DNA from: Alkalinema sp. RU_4_3
GTDB lineage: Bacteria > Cyanobacteriota > Cyanobacteriia > Leptolyngbyales > Leptolyngbyaceae
Reading direction: 5' to 3'
DNA: 46,106 nt
Assembly (NCBI GenBank): GCA_012031975.1
Contig: JAAUSA010000012.1
Coordinates: 1 to 46,106 of the forward strand
Shown: positions 23,717-32,750 of the stretch, piece by piece
How the letters are laid out: each line of letters opens with the position of its first letter
How positions within the stretch are numbered: position 1 is the first letter of the stretch
Notes under the pieces: generated by a model
The model's input: only the letters and a program-made list of their open reading frames with translations
Databases searched by the model: none
What the model was told of the DNA's origin: nothing
Translations under genes and position numbers: made by a program

Positions 23717-24685
23717 ATGGATTTACATCTTATCCTCTCAAACCTGCTGACCCCACCCATCCTATTCTTTGTGCTGGGAATGTTAGCCGTCTTTGCCAAA
23801 TCCGACCTAGAAATACCAGCACCGATTCCCAAGCTTTTTTCACTCTATCTTCTTCTGGCTATTGGATTCAAGGGTGGCGTAGAACTTGCGAAAAGTGGCA
23901 TCAGTGGTGAAGTCATCAGTGCCATTAGTGCGGCAATTGTCATGTCTTGTTTGGTACCCGTGTATTCTTTTTTCATTCTACGGAAGAAACTAGATGCTCC
24001 CAATGCAGCGGCAATTGCTGCAACCTATGGATCCATCAGTGCTGTTACATTTATTACAGCTACATCCTTCCTTGACCAAGTCCATGTGCCTTCCGATGGA
24101 TTCATGGTGGCAGCCCTTGCACTGATGGAATCCCCAGCCATTATCATGGGCTTGATTTTGGTGAATGTCTTTGGCAAACGGGATAAGGAAGAGATGGATT
24201 GGGGAGAGGTCCTACGGGAAGCCTTCCTTAATGGTTCCGTCTTTCTGCTGATCGGTAGCTTAATTATCGGTGCGATCTCCGGAGAGCATGGTGAAATAAT
24301 GCTCAAACCCTTTGTCAAAGACATGTTCTATGGGGCACTGAGCTTCTTCCTCTTGGATATGGGCTTGGTCGCAGCAAAACGGATTCGAGACCTCAAACGG
24401 ACGGGCAGCTTTCTAATTCTGTTCGCGCTGCTGATGCCTCCCCTGAATGCATCCTTGGCGATCGGGATTGCTGCGTTAATTCATATGACCAAGGGCGATG
24501 CACTGCTCTTCGCTGTCCTATGTGCCAGTGCTTCCTACATTGCGGTCCCCGCCGCAATGCGTTTGACTGTCCCAGAGGCAAATCCAGGGCTCTATATCTC
24601 AACAGCCCTCGCTGTTACATTCCCGTTCAACATTACCGTCGGTATTCCCCTCTATTTTTGGGCAATCCAAACCATGTGGAGTTAA
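23717..24685 (+). CDS. sbtA: Sodium-dependent bicarbonate transporter SbtA
   Basis: The 322-residue membrane protein is hydrophobic throughout, with about ten predicted membrane segments, and has SbtA blocks such as PPILFFVLGMLAVFAKSDLEIP, YLLLAIGFKGGVEL, TYGSISAVTFITA and ASASYIAVPAAMRL. SbtA is a high-affinity Na+/HCO3- symporter of the plasma membrane in the CO2-concentrating mechanism. Typical length is about 350-380, so this member is a little short, mainly in the central cytoplasmic loop. It starts 68 bases after cpeR and is followed by sbtB 6 bases later. Whether it reads through from the cpe operon or has its own low-carbon promoter is not clear. Confidence 0.93.
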   Translation: MDLHLILSNLLTPPILFFVLGMLAVFAKSDLEIPAPIPKLFSLYLLLAIGFKGGVELAKSGISGEVISAISAAIVMSCLVPVYSFFILRKKLDAPNAAAIAATYGSISAVTFITATSFLDQVHVPSDGFMVAALALMESPAIIMGLILVNVFGKRDKEEMDWGEVLREAFLNGSVFLLIGSLIIGAISGEHGEIMLKPFVKDMFYGALSFFLLDMGLVAAKRIRDLKRTGSFLILFALLMPPLNASLAIGIAALIHMTKGDALLFAVLCASASYIAVPAAMRLTVPEANPGLYISTALAVTFPFNITVGIPLYFWAIQTMWS

Positions 24686-24691
24686 ATTTTT

Positions 24692-24982
24692 ATGCATCCC
24701 GTGAATCGGATCGAGTTGATCGTCAACTCGACAGAGATCAAGAAACTCACAAAGCTCCTAGATAAGGCAAATGTACCGGGGTACACTGTTTTCCGCCACG
24801 TCAATGGCAAGGGGGAATGGGGCGTTACCCCAGAGGATACAGCCATGATCGACCTCGATAATGCCTATATTCTAGTTTTCTGTCCAAGCGATCAGACCGA
24901 AAACCTACTTGGACAAATCCAACCCTTCCTCAAGAAATTGGGTGGGCGCTGTTACATATCCGAAGCCCAGGCCCTGTTTTAA
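24692..24982 (+). CDS. sbtB: PII-like regulator SbtB
   Basis: The 96-residue protein has the SbtB signature: an N-terminal ferredoxin-like fold (RIELIVNSTEIKKLTKLLDKANVPGYTVFRHVNGKGEWG, covering the T-loop region) and ILVFCPSDQTENLLGQIQPFLKKLGGRCYISEA. SbtB binds adenine nucleotides, including cAMP, and controls SbtA by direct contact. It is shorter than the Synechocystis protein and lacks the C-terminal cysteine pair of the redox-sensitive R-loop. It is separated from sbtA by 6 bases, so the two are translated together. It converges on the wzc gene with no visible terminator in the 32-base gap. Confidence 0.9.
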   Translation: MHPVNRIELIVNSTEIKKLTKLLDKANVPGYTVFRHVNGKGEWGVTPEDTAMIDLDNAYILVFCPSDQTENLLGQIQPFLKKLGGRCYISEAQALF

Positions 24983-25014
24983 ACCCAGACCTTACTTTAG
25001 ACAGCCAAAACCCT

Positions 25015-27195
25015 CTATACCAGTGACACCGTCGTGGCTTCAGCTCCGACGGTGTTATTGTTACTGGTGTAGTAGAAGTAGCTATCAGGCTCTTGCTTGA
25101 GATTGACACCATTGGCAACAATTCCCAAGACATTGGAGTTAGAGCGCCGCAGTAGTTCCTTGGCCGCCGTCGCACCGACAGAGGTCACAACACCGGGTCG
25201 GACGACCAGAATGACACCATCCGCAAGCTTGCCAAGAATCCCAGCATCGGCCATACCCACCAGAGAAGGACCATCCAACAGAACATAGTCATACTGCTGA
25301 CTAACTTTCTGCATGAGATGGGTCATGGCTTCAGACTCCAGCAGTGTGAGCGGATCGGGTGGCATCACCCCCGAGGTCAACAGGGAGAGATTTTGGGTAA
25401 TCTCTTGAATCGCCTGGGGCAGGTCATCGGGATCAACAATTACATTGCTCAGCCCCATGGAGTTCATCATCCCCCAAAGGTGATGCTGATTGGGCGATCG
25501 CATGTTCACATCAATCAGCAAAACTTTCTTACCGGACTGGGCCAAGGTGGTCGCAAGATTTGCTGCAACTTCTGATTTACCTTCTCCAGAGATAGAACTT
25601 GTGATTAGGATAGTCCGCGTCTTTTTATCCAAGCTTGTAAATTTCAGGTTCGCTTGAAACATCCGATAGGCCTCATGGATGATCGATCGCGGACCTGTCG
25701 CTGTCACCACCCTGGGTGAGATACCCGTGAGAGACAAATCCATGGGTAAGGCAGCTTCATGGGTCTTAAAGCGCGGAATCAGGCCCAAAAGACTATAGCC
25801 AAAGAAGGATTGAGCTTCCTTTACTGACTTGAGGGAGCGATCGATCAAGTCCAGCAGGAAAGCCGCCGCCACCCCCAGCATTAAACCAACGGCCAGACCG
25901 CCACCAATATAGACAGGCTTTTTGCTAGAGCCCGCTTTTTTCGGCGCACGGGCCTCTTGAATGATACGAGCATTACCGACCGTTTGACTTTCGGCAACAC
26001 GAATGTCCTGGAGACGGGTACGTAGAGTCTCATAGGTCTTCTTGGCAATATTCAAGCGGCGCTCTAAGGCATCTTGATTCTTGACCAGGTTCGGTATTGT
26101 ACTAGCTCGATCGCGATAGGTCGCTTGCAGCTGGGTCAACGTTGCAACCTTTTGCTCCAGACCTAAACGTTGGGCCTGAAGTTGTACAGCATCCGCTGTG
26201 AACTTCTGGCGTAGGGTACTCATCTGTAAGTCGCTGGCCTCTACACCATCATTGCCTGGCACCGCATTGCCAATCCGTTCCTGTAGGACAGATTTGAGTG
26301 CCGCTTCCTGTCGCTCTAGTGCCACAACGGAGGGATGACCCGCGCGATAGCGGGTCCGCTCTGTCGCTAGCTGGGTCTGAATTTTTTGAAGATCCCCTAG
26401 AGCAGACTGAACACTAGGAAGCTGACTCAGAGAAGCTGAGTCGATCGCTTGCTCTACAGGCATATCCACCCGCTGATCCAGGAGATTCTGCTGGGCCGAG
26501 ACCTCCGCCAGTTGACTACGAGACTGATTGATTTGATCCGCAAGGGTCTTTAAAGTATCAACCGTGGCAAGAGACTCCTTCTCTAGGGCAAAGATGCGAT
26601 TATCATTTTGGAAGGATTGGAGCACCTCTGCTGCGATTTCTAAGTCAGCTTGCGCGCGCGGAAGTTGCTGCTCAATGAATTCACCAGCAGATTTTGCCTC
26701 AGCACGATTAGTGACCACATTGCTCGCAATATAGGCCTTCATCAGCTCATTTACAACCGCAGAAGCCTGTTTGGGATCCCCTGAAGCATAGCTGACCTTA
26801 AGTACGTCTGTACCGACAACAGTTTCAACCTTAAGCTTTAAATCCTCAGCATCTAACAGCTGGCCCTGGGCATCGCGTAGATTCAGCTTCTGAATGACTT
26901 CTTGTATCAAAGGCAGGGATTGGACAACCACAGCCTGCGTGTCGAGCGGATTTCCTTCTCGCTTCAACGATTCAAGTGAACCAATTCGTTCGCCTACGCC
27001 TGTGAGAAAACCCGTACGGCTAGACTGAACAAGTAGCTGCCCTTGTGCTTTGTATTGAGGCTTCTCAGAGTAGGCAGAAGCACCTGCAAGAGCCGCCGTA
27101 CTCACAGCCATACCTGAGATAATTAACCAGCGCCGTCGCAGGACTAACCAGTATTTTTGTAGGTCAATTTCTTCTGGATAGTGACGTTGATCCAT
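25015..27195 (-). CDS. Wzc-like polysaccharide co-polymerase / BY-kinase
   Basis: The 726-residue protein has a Wzz domain at the N-terminus (first membrane segment near residues 24-42), a long coiled-coil region (about 150-440), a second membrane segment (GGGLAVGLMLGVAAAFLLDLI) and a C-terminal ATPase/tyrosine kinase domain. Walker A is SSISGEGKS (about residues 530-538), Walker A' is VLLIDVNMRSP (about 558) and Walker B is YDYVLLDGPS (about 637). The second Asp of the usual DxDxR Walker A' is Asn, which could weaken kinase activity. The tail has only three tyrosines (SYFYY), fewer than typical BY-kinases. It would set polysaccharide chain length together with the Wza and Wzy proteins encoded nearby. 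Confidence 0.9.
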   Translation of the reverse strand: MDQRHYPEEIDLQKYWLVLRRRWLIISGMAVSTAALAGASAYSEKPQYKAQGQLLVQSSRTGFLTGVGERIGSLESLKREGNPLDTQAVVVQSLPLIQEVIQKLNLRDAQGQLLDAEDLKLKVETVVGTDVLKVSYASGDPKQASAVVNELMKAYIASNVVTNRAEAKSAGEFIEQQLPRAQADLEIAAEVLQSFQNDNRIFALEKESLATVDTLKTLADQINQSRSQLAEVSAQQNLLDQRVDMPVEQAIDSASLSQLPSVQSALGDLQKIQTQLATERTRYRAGHPSVVALERQEAALKSVLQERIGNAVPGNDGVEASDLQMSTLRQKFTADAVQLQAQRLGLEQKVATLTQLQATYRDRASTIPNLVKNQDALERRLNIAKKTYETLRTRLQDIRVAESQTVGNARIIQEARAPKKAGSSKKPVYIGGGLAVGLMLGVAAAFLLDLIDRSLKSVKEAQSFFGYSLLGLIPRFKTHEAALPMDLSLTGISPRVVTATGPRSIIHEAYRMFQANLKFTSLDKKTRTILITSSISGEGKSEVAANLATTLAQSGKKVLLIDVNMRSPNQHHLWGMMNSMGLSNVIVDPDDLPQAIQEITQNLSLLTSGVMPPDPLTLLESEAMTHLMQKVSQQYDYVLLDGPSLVGMADAGILGKLADGVILVVRPGVVTSVGATAAKELLRRSNSNVLGIVANGVNLKQEPDSYFYYTSNNNTVGAEATTVSLV

Positions 27196-27577
27196 GGTGC
27201 AGGGATTAAAGGTTTAGGAACGTAGTAATGTCTTGTATCTGAAGCATTAAGAGCTAGCACTGAAATTGGAGTCTCCTATCGCAATGGAACAGAAGCTATT
27301 GCATAGGCCATTGATTGAGATCGCATCTTGTAACCAAGGTATAAAGGATTACCCAAACTTCGACCAGAACTCTCACAGTTTTAGAACAAGCCATTTCAGG
27401 CTCACAGATTCAGGCTCACAGATTCAAGCTCACAGACAATTGCATCAAACGATTCGAAATTATTGAGAAGCACCTAGAGCCAATTAAACAGCCCTAATCA
27501 AAAGCTCGATCCTGAAGGCTAAGAGGCACCATATTAGTTAGGCTACCCAACTTAGCAGAAAAATTGCTTTTGACTAC
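27196..27577. other. Intergenic region upstream of wzc with 14-bp tandem repeat
   Basis: About 380 bases between wzc and the WecG-type gene hold no convincing coding frame. The only clear structure is a tandem repeat (27397-27438). The promoter for wzc is presumably here, but no consensus was recognised. Confidence 0.5.
27397..27438 (+). repeat. Three tandem copies of a 14-bp unit
   Basis: CAGGCTCACAGATT occurs at 27397-27410 and 27411-27424, and a third diverged copy (CAAGCTCACAGACA) follows at 27425-27438. Three copies with the last one decayed suggest slippage or a small binding array about 200 bases upstream of wzc. Confidence 0.85.
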
Positions 27578-28384
27578 CTAATAATGTTTTACAAGGGTTT
27601 CCTGATACTTCAGGACATCTTGACCATTCTCCAGCCGCCAAGGACTACGATACAACCTAAAGCGCTGCTTTAGCACTAAGGTGAAAAATGGCAACGCATC
27701 TCCTAGGTATCGACGCCATAGGCGCTTTGGCTCACAGATTAGGCGATAGACCCACTCTAGACCCACCTGACTCATCCACCGGGGCGATCGCTGAACACTG
27801 CCCGCCTCGAAATCTATCGTGGCACCGATCGCCAAAAACACCTTAACACAGGGCATTTGGTCCCGGTACTGTGCAATCCATTGCTCCTGCTTAGGTGCAC
27901 CCACACCAAGCGCTAGCACCGTCGCCCCTGAGCGGTTAACCCGATCGATCATCGCTTGACACTCGGCCGGATCGTGTTCGAACCCAAAGGGTGGGGAGTA
28001 GCAACCTACAACCATCTCACGCTGAACCTTCTGATTAATCAAAGTCCGAGCCTTATGGGCAACCCCTTCCGCCGCACCCATCAGAAAAATCGTCATCGAG
28101 GTATCCGCATGGTAGTAGCGATAGAACGCAGGAAACAAATCAGAACCGGATATTTTTTGACGAATAGGTGTTCCAAGAAATCGGGCAATATAGATCAGTA
28201 ACTGGCTGTCACAGACTCGATAGTTGGCAACCTGATAGGCCCGGAAAAAGTCTTGGTTGCGCTGCATCTTCATCAAGTGATCGACATTCGGCGTAAAGAC
28301 AGTCCCCCCATAGCGCAAGACCTCCAATAGCTCCAATAGCGTTAGATTGTCAATGACCGAATTTAACAGGCGAATCTGATTCAT
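27578..28384 (-). CDS. WecG/TagA/CpsF-family glycosyltransferase
   Basis: From ATG 28384 the protein has 268 residues with the WecG/TagA pattern: TPNVDHLMKMQRN (Asp and His of the active site), RVCDSQLLIYIARF and a C-terminal ALGVGAPKQEQWI. These GT26 enzymes transfer N-acetylmannosamine or related sugars to a lipid-linked acceptor, usually as the second sugar of a repeat unit. The frame continues upstream to TTG 28429, but the homologous part begins after the chosen start. In this locus it would build the exopolysaccharide repeat unit. No polyisoprenyl-phosphate sugar transferase (WbaP/WecA type) for the first sugar is present, so that step must come from the host. Confidence 0.88.
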   Translation of the reverse strand: MNQIRLLNSVIDNLTLLELLEVLRYGGTVFTPNVDHLMKMQRNQDFFRAYQVANYRVCDSQLLIYIARFLGTPIRQKISGSDLFPAFYRYYHADTSMTIFLMGAAEGVAHKARTLINQKVQREMVVGCYSPPFGFEHDPAECQAMIDRVNRSGATVLALGVGAPKQEQWIAQYRDQMPCVKVFLAIGATIDFEAGSVQRSPRWMSQVGLEWVYRLICEPKRLWRRYLGDALPFFTLVLKQRFRLYRSPWRLENGQDVLKYQETLVKHY

Positions 28385-28750
28385 ATCTCTCGGACGGCAT
28401 AGAACCGACCTAACTGACGTTGCTTCCAAAATAGTAACGATACTTAATTGAACTAAAAATCTACCGGGAGGAAGGAATTTCCCATCCGTCAGCTAATCTT
28501 TGGGAGGATTTAATTCCTATTTTCTTTTCTAAAAATATTTCTTCTAGCCTCAATCGGTATCACCCCCCCATTTCCCGCTATGTCCGGATGATTTTCATGA
28601 AGCCTGCTTAAAGATCTTCATAGATTTTCTGTATAAACGTGTTGAGGCATAGAAAGTATTGTCCAAATTATGGGAAAAATCTATCTAGAGATTCCTGGTT
28701 ATTGGCATTACTAAGGAAGAAATTAATTAAGACCAGCCTTACCTAGTTCC
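28385..28750. other. Divergent intergenic region between WecG-type gene and wza
   Basis: This 366-base gap lies between two divergent exopolysaccharide genes and must hold both promoters. The stretch is A+T-rich with T and C runs. No operator, repeat or hairpin of note was seen. Confidence 0.4.
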
Positions 28751-29866
28751 ATGTCCTATAGATTCCTACGTATGCCTTCCCTTCAAAACTTCATCGGTCT
28801 CTTAGCTGGGAGCCTTTTAATACCTACCTCCCAAGTCGTTGCCCAGACGGCTCTACCCCCGTTTTCATCATCGGAATCCCTTTCTAGAAAGCCTTATAGC
28901 CCTCAAGTCATTCTGCCAGCACCAAGTCAATATAGTTACTACTTAGGTCCTGGTGATGAATTAAAAATCACCGTGGCTGGCTACCCAGAATATACAGGCT
29001 CCCAAATTATTTTGTCCGATGGAACGATCGCCCTGCCCTTAGTCGGTACTATCAATGCATCCGATCGCACACCTGCCCAGCTCACCCAAGAGCTAACAGT
29101 CCTCCTCAATAAATATGTCGTCGATCCCTCCGTCAGTGTCAGCATTGCCAGCCAGCGGCCGATCATCGTCAACGTAGCCGGAGAAGTTCAACGTCCAGGC
29201 CCCGTACAGCTACGGAGTATTAAAGCCGGAACAGACCTAGGTCAGAGTCTTAGCGTCGCAGGAGTAACATCCCAACAAAGACCCACCGTAACCGCAGCAC
29301 TCCTAGAGGCTGGCGGCGTCACCCGTGAATCTGACATTCGCAAAATTGTTCTGAAACGCTATACCCCAAGCAGTCTTGCCCCTGCTAGCCCTGTGACGAT
29401 CAACCTCTGGGACTCGGTCACTTCCGATGCAGCCAATCGAGATATCACCCTTCAGGATGGAGATACAATTTTCATTCCCAAAAACACAGGTGGGGATGCC
29501 TTAAACCCTCAAATTCTCGCACGTTCCACCGTAGCACCGCGTACCGTCCGGGTTAAGGTTGTGGGCGAAGTAAAGAAGCCTGGGGAATCCCTAGTGCCAC
29601 CTGATAGCAACCTCTCTAGCGCGATCGCAATTGCCGGAGGTCCCACGGAGAAAGCAAGGATGAAAGAGGTATCCTTTATCCGCATGCTCCCCAATGGACA
29701 ACTTGACCAAAAGACCCTAGACCTAAGACTACTGACCGATAGTATCCAAGTTCAAGATGGAGATGTAATCATGGTGCCTCAGACCGCTGGCGATCGAGGA
29801 CTCGGCATTGCCAACCAGGTTGCTAGCCCCTTAGGTCTACTGCTGAGACTTTTCGGCATTCGTTAA
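28751..29866 (+). CDS. Polysaccharide export protein, Wza-like (SLBB domains)
   Basis: The 371-residue protein has an N-terminal signal sequence (NFIGLLAGSLLIPTSQVVAQT), a Poly_export domain (YYLGPGDELKITVAGYPEYTGSQIILSDGTIALPLVG) and two SLBB domains (VNVAGEVQRPGPVQL and VKVVGEVKKPGESLV). It forms the outer-membrane/periplasmic export channel that works with the Wzc-type protein. No lipobox cysteine is seen at the signal cleavage region (VVAQT), so unlike enterobacterial Wza it is probably not a lipoprotein. It is divergent from the WecG-type gene and ends in a strong bidirectional terminator. Confidence 0.9.
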   Translation: MSYRFLRMPSLQNFIGLLAGSLLIPTSQVVAQTALPPFSSSESLSRKPYSPQVILPAPSQYSYYLGPGDELKITVAGYPEYTGSQIILSDGTIALPLVGTINASDRTPAQLTQELTVLLNKYVVDPSVSVSIASQRPIIVNVAGEVQRPGPVQLRSIKAGTDLGQSLSVAGVTSQQRPTVTAALLEAGGVTRESDIRKIVLKRYTPSSLAPASPVTINLWDSVTSDAANRDITLQDGDTIFIPKNTGGDALNPQILARSTVAPRTVRVKVVGEVKKPGESLVPPDSNLSSAIAIAGGPTEKARMKEVSFIRMLPNGQLDQKTLDLRLLTDSIQVQDGDVIMVPQTAGDRGLGIANQVASPLGLLLRLFGIR

Positions 29867-29878
29867 TCGACTTGAAAC

Positions 29879-29916
29879 AAACAGAAGGGCAGATCGCACG
29901 ATCCACCCTTCTGTTT
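29879..29916. terminator. Bidirectional terminator between wza and GT2 genes
   Basis: AAACAGAAGGG (29879-29889) and CCCTTCTGTTT (29906-29916) form a perfect 11-bp stem with A and T tracts on both flanks, between two converging genes. Confidence 0.85.
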
Positions 29917-29928
29917 ATTCAGCTCAAA

Positions 29929-30851
29929 TCAAGCTTTCAAACTGCTTCTAAGATAATTGACCAACATACGAGGCGCACAGTCCAACCAAGTCCGACTAGA
30001 GAAGAACTGGTCAAAGTAATATTTCGACTCAGGAATTTGGAAGACCCGATGCAGGCTCTCTCGGCCACTAATTTGACCCACAGCATGGGAGAAGCGGCGA
30101 TTCGTAAAGGGTGCTGTCTCAGGAAACCGCTGGCGCAGGTAGTAGGACGTGCGAATGTTCGTTTCCCCATGGAGCAACCCCGTATCCTGCCGCTGAGCAT
30201 AGAGATTTTGCCATGGATCCGATACTGGGATAGCGCCTGGCCGTAAAGATACCCCTTACCCAGGAAAGCAGCTGACAGGCAAAGGAAGTTATCGGACGAA
30301 ATCCGCAGGGCCTCAGGCATCGGCAAGATCTGTTGGAGGATCGATCGCCGAAAACATAACGCACTGGTCGGTGGCAAATAGGGCAGCTCCTGGCCCTGAC
30401 GAATCATGCCCCGTAAATCTAGAACTTGAGTCTCAAAGGAACCATGATCCGGACTGACCTCGATCGGATCCCCCGCCGCATTGACATCCTGCAAGGCATG
30501 GAATACCCAATCAACTTCTGGCATTGACTGGAAAAGACTCACAACCTTCTCCAGTTTATCTGGTACAAAGACATCATCTGCATCGAGGAGACAAACAATC
30601 TCTCCCGTAATCTCTGGCAGACCTGCATTGAAGGCAGAGCCCTGGCCACCATTCACCTTGAACACAGACTTAATCCGATCGCCGTAGGACTCAATCACAG
30701 CCCGAGAATTATCCTTGGACCCATCGTCCACCACAATGACTTCAACGGACTGATAGGTCTGTCCCAAAGCACTATCGATAGCACAAGATAGGTACTGCTC
30801 GTAGTTGTAGTTATCGATCAAAACTGTGACAAGAGGATTCTGTTGCAACAT
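29929..30851 (-). pseudogene. Family 2 glycosyltransferase with one-base frameshift
   Basis: The N-terminal 220 residues are a normal GT-A family 2 enzyme: PLVTVLIDNYNYEQYLSCAIDSALGQTY, VIVVDDGSKDNS, and the DxD-like LLDADDVF. The frame then turns into unlikely sequence (GKISMLSGRIRGCSMGKR) after IHG near 30208. A neighbouring frame restores a natural continuation (NLYAQRQDTGLLHGETNIRT through NYLRSSLKA) to the stop at 29929. One missing base next to the TTTTG at 30206-30210 explains it. The lesion may be genuine or a homopolymer sequencing error. If intact, the enzyme would add one sugar of the exopolysaccharide repeat. It lies in a row with the acetyltransferase and Wzy genes on the same strand. 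Confidence 0.8.
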
Positions 30852-30882
30852 AGTATTTGGTAAGGGACAGCAGGAGCTTAAA

Positions 30883-31458
30883 TTAGATGCCAGACTTCGG
30901 AACCAGCACCTTCGCTGGAATACCCACAGCAGTCATACCATCTGGCACATCACAGAGGACGACAGCATTAGCCCCAATATTCGTGTCATCGCCAATCACG
31001 ATCGCACCGAACAACTTGGCACCAGCACCCACATTGACGCGCTTGCCCAGTTTGGGTGCCTCGGTGAGTCGATCCATATAGCGAATGCCCAAAGTTGTTC
31101 CCTGACGGATGATAGAGTCATCTCCGATTTGACAGTTACCATGGACCACGATATTGCCTTGATGCTCTACAACAACCCGACGACCTAACTTGACCGTATA
31201 GGGCAGTTCAATCCCATAATGGTTGCGAACGCGACGAAATAGCATCGTATAGACCAAGCTAAAAGGCATTCGTAACCATCGAGAGGCAATTCCCATCCGC
31301 CAGACCCCAAACCGATGGATCGCCACGGCGCGAAAGCCAGGTTTAGTCCAATCCCGGCCATGGGCAATCCAATCTTCTCGAATTTGAGAAAACAAACTGA
31401 GGTCCGATCGCTCCGGCTGACCAGAAGAAGATAGTGGTGGATTTATTAAACTGGCCAT
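30883..31458 (-). CDS. Serine acetyltransferase-like (left-handed beta-helix) acyltransferase
   Basis: From ATG 31458 the protein has 191 residues. It has the CysE/EpsC pattern: SLFSQIREDWIAHGRDW, an AIHRFGVW helix, then hexapeptide repeats (NIVVHGNCQIGDDSIIRQGTTLGI, VNVGAGAKLFGAIVIGDDTNIGANAVVLCDVPDGMTAVGIPAKV). CysE makes O-acetylserine, but close relatives in polysaccharide loci act as sugar or serine-linked O-acetyltransferases. Given its place between the GT2 and Wzy genes, acetylation of the exopolysaccharide is more likely than cysteine synthesis. It starts 9 bases after the wzy stop codon. Confidence 0.85.
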   Translation of the reverse strand: MASLINPPLSSSGQPERSDLSLFSQIREDWIAHGRDWTKPGFRAVAIHRFGVWRMGIASRWLRMPFSLVYTMLFRRVRNHYGIELPYTVKLGRRVVVEHQGNIVVHGNCQIGDDSIIRQGTTLGIRYMDRLTEAPKLGKRVNVGAGAKLFGAIVIGDDTNIGANAVVLCDVPDGMTAVGIPAKVLVPKSGI

Positions 31459-31466
31459 AGAAGATA

Positions 31467-32750
31467 TCAAGAAGGTGAAAAAGGGGTCTCAGCATCTTTT
31501 AGAAGTACTGGTGGACCAGTTATTCTAGGTTGATAGCCAACCATTACAGATAGAACAGTAGTGATATATAGAGACCAGTACAAACTACCTGTACGTAGCA
31601 GATAGCTTTCTGTCAGATTATTCATGGCCAAAAAGGTGAGATAGGCTATTCCCCAATAATTCTCTGAATCATCCGATGCATAGGCCTGCTTAAGACTTCG
31701 GATATAGGCCATAGCATAGCTCACTAAAAATAGACTTAATCCCACCATCCCCGTATCTAAGGTCAAGTCTAAAAAACCATTATGCCCATGGGGCACAACA
31801 AAGCCCTGGGCGACAACAGAGCCAACCGAAGCACCATAATGGAGCTTGAGACTCCAGAATGCACCACGGCCATAGCCTAACAGAGGATGCTCTTCTAGGA
31901 GATAGTTTATGGATGTAGTCCAAATGGGAGTTCGCCCTGAGATAGAAGGATCTTTACCCAGCCCCGTCACCAAAGCGACCCAATTTTGGGTGAACAGAAA
32001 TACGAAACATCCACCAATCAAAACAAATAAATCCACAAAAACGACCGTGGCCTTCCCCTTCCAACGAAATTTCCGATAGAACGCTAGGATTGAGACCAAA
32101 ACTAGAGAAAGAATGAGAGAGGTCTTGGAAGTAGACATCAGCATCATAATAAGCATGAAACCAAAGCCCCCCCAGCGGAAAAGCTTGTTCTCTTCCTTCG
32201 GCAACAGAAAAAAAGCCAAGGATCCCAGCACCATCATACTTCCGAAGGTATTCTTATAGTCATAGAGCCCCTTCCAAGCGCCTGGATGATCCGCTAAATG
32301 TTTTCCAATAGAGGGCATTCCAACGGCCAAGGCTGTACTAAGCAGTCCCCCGATCCCAAACGTTATGGCAATCAGCTGAACCTGTTGGCGAAAATCAAAC
32401 CGCAGGGCCATGTAGAGACCAAATGCTGTCATCTGGAAAATCTCGCGCATTGCTGTATTAGTTAAGTCTGCATCGACAGACCAAAGGCCCGAGAGAATCA
32501 CCACGATCTGCAATAGCCACAACCAAGGATCGCGCCCCAAAAACCACAAAGCGCGCTTCCACTGTGCTATCACCGCCACAGTTGAGGCAAACCAAATAGC
32601 ATAGCGAATCAGTGTGATAATCGATTCGGGGATCAATCCAGGCTCACGCGTGGCCTCATTGGCCCCGATCGAAAATGCACCAGAAAAAAAAGTCAAGCCA
32701 AAAATGACAAAACATTTTTCTATGAAAGGTAGAAAACGGCTGAGGCTCAT
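31467..32750 (-). CDS. O-antigen polymerase/ligase-family membrane protein (Wzy-like)
   Basis: The 427-residue protein has about ten to twelve membrane segments and the O-antigen ligase/polymerase (Wzy_C) signature: a large periplasmic loop around residues 280-330 with SISGRTPIWTTSINYLLEEHPLLGYGRG and VPHGHNGFLDLTLDTGMVGL. Such proteins polymerise lipid-linked repeat units on the periplasmic side in Wzy-dependent pathways. It is the probable polymerase that pairs with the Wzx flippase at 36948 and the chain-length partner Wzc. Only one is present. It is the first gene of a three-gene minus-strand group. Confidence 0.87.
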   Translation of the reverse strand: MSLSRFLPFIEKCFVIFGLTFFSGAFSIGANEATREPGLIPESIITLIRYAIWFASTVAVIAQWKRALWFLGRDPWLWLLQIVVILSGLWSVDADLTNTAMREIFQMTAFGLYMALRFDFRQQVQLIAITFGIGGLLSTALAVGMPSIGKHLADHPGAWKGLYDYKNTFGSMMVLGSLAFFLLPKEENKLFRWGGFGFMLIMMLMSTSKTSLILSLVLVSILAFYRKFRWKGKATVVFVDLFVLIGGCFVFLFTQNWVALVTGLGKDPSISGRTPIWTTSINYLLEEHPLLGYGRGAFWSLKLHYGASVGSVVAQGFVVPHGHNGFLDLTLDTGMVGLSLFLVSYAMAYIRSLKQAYASDDSENYWGIAYLTFLAMNNLTESYLLRTGSLYWSLYITTVLSVMVGYQPRITGPPVLLKDAETPFSPS

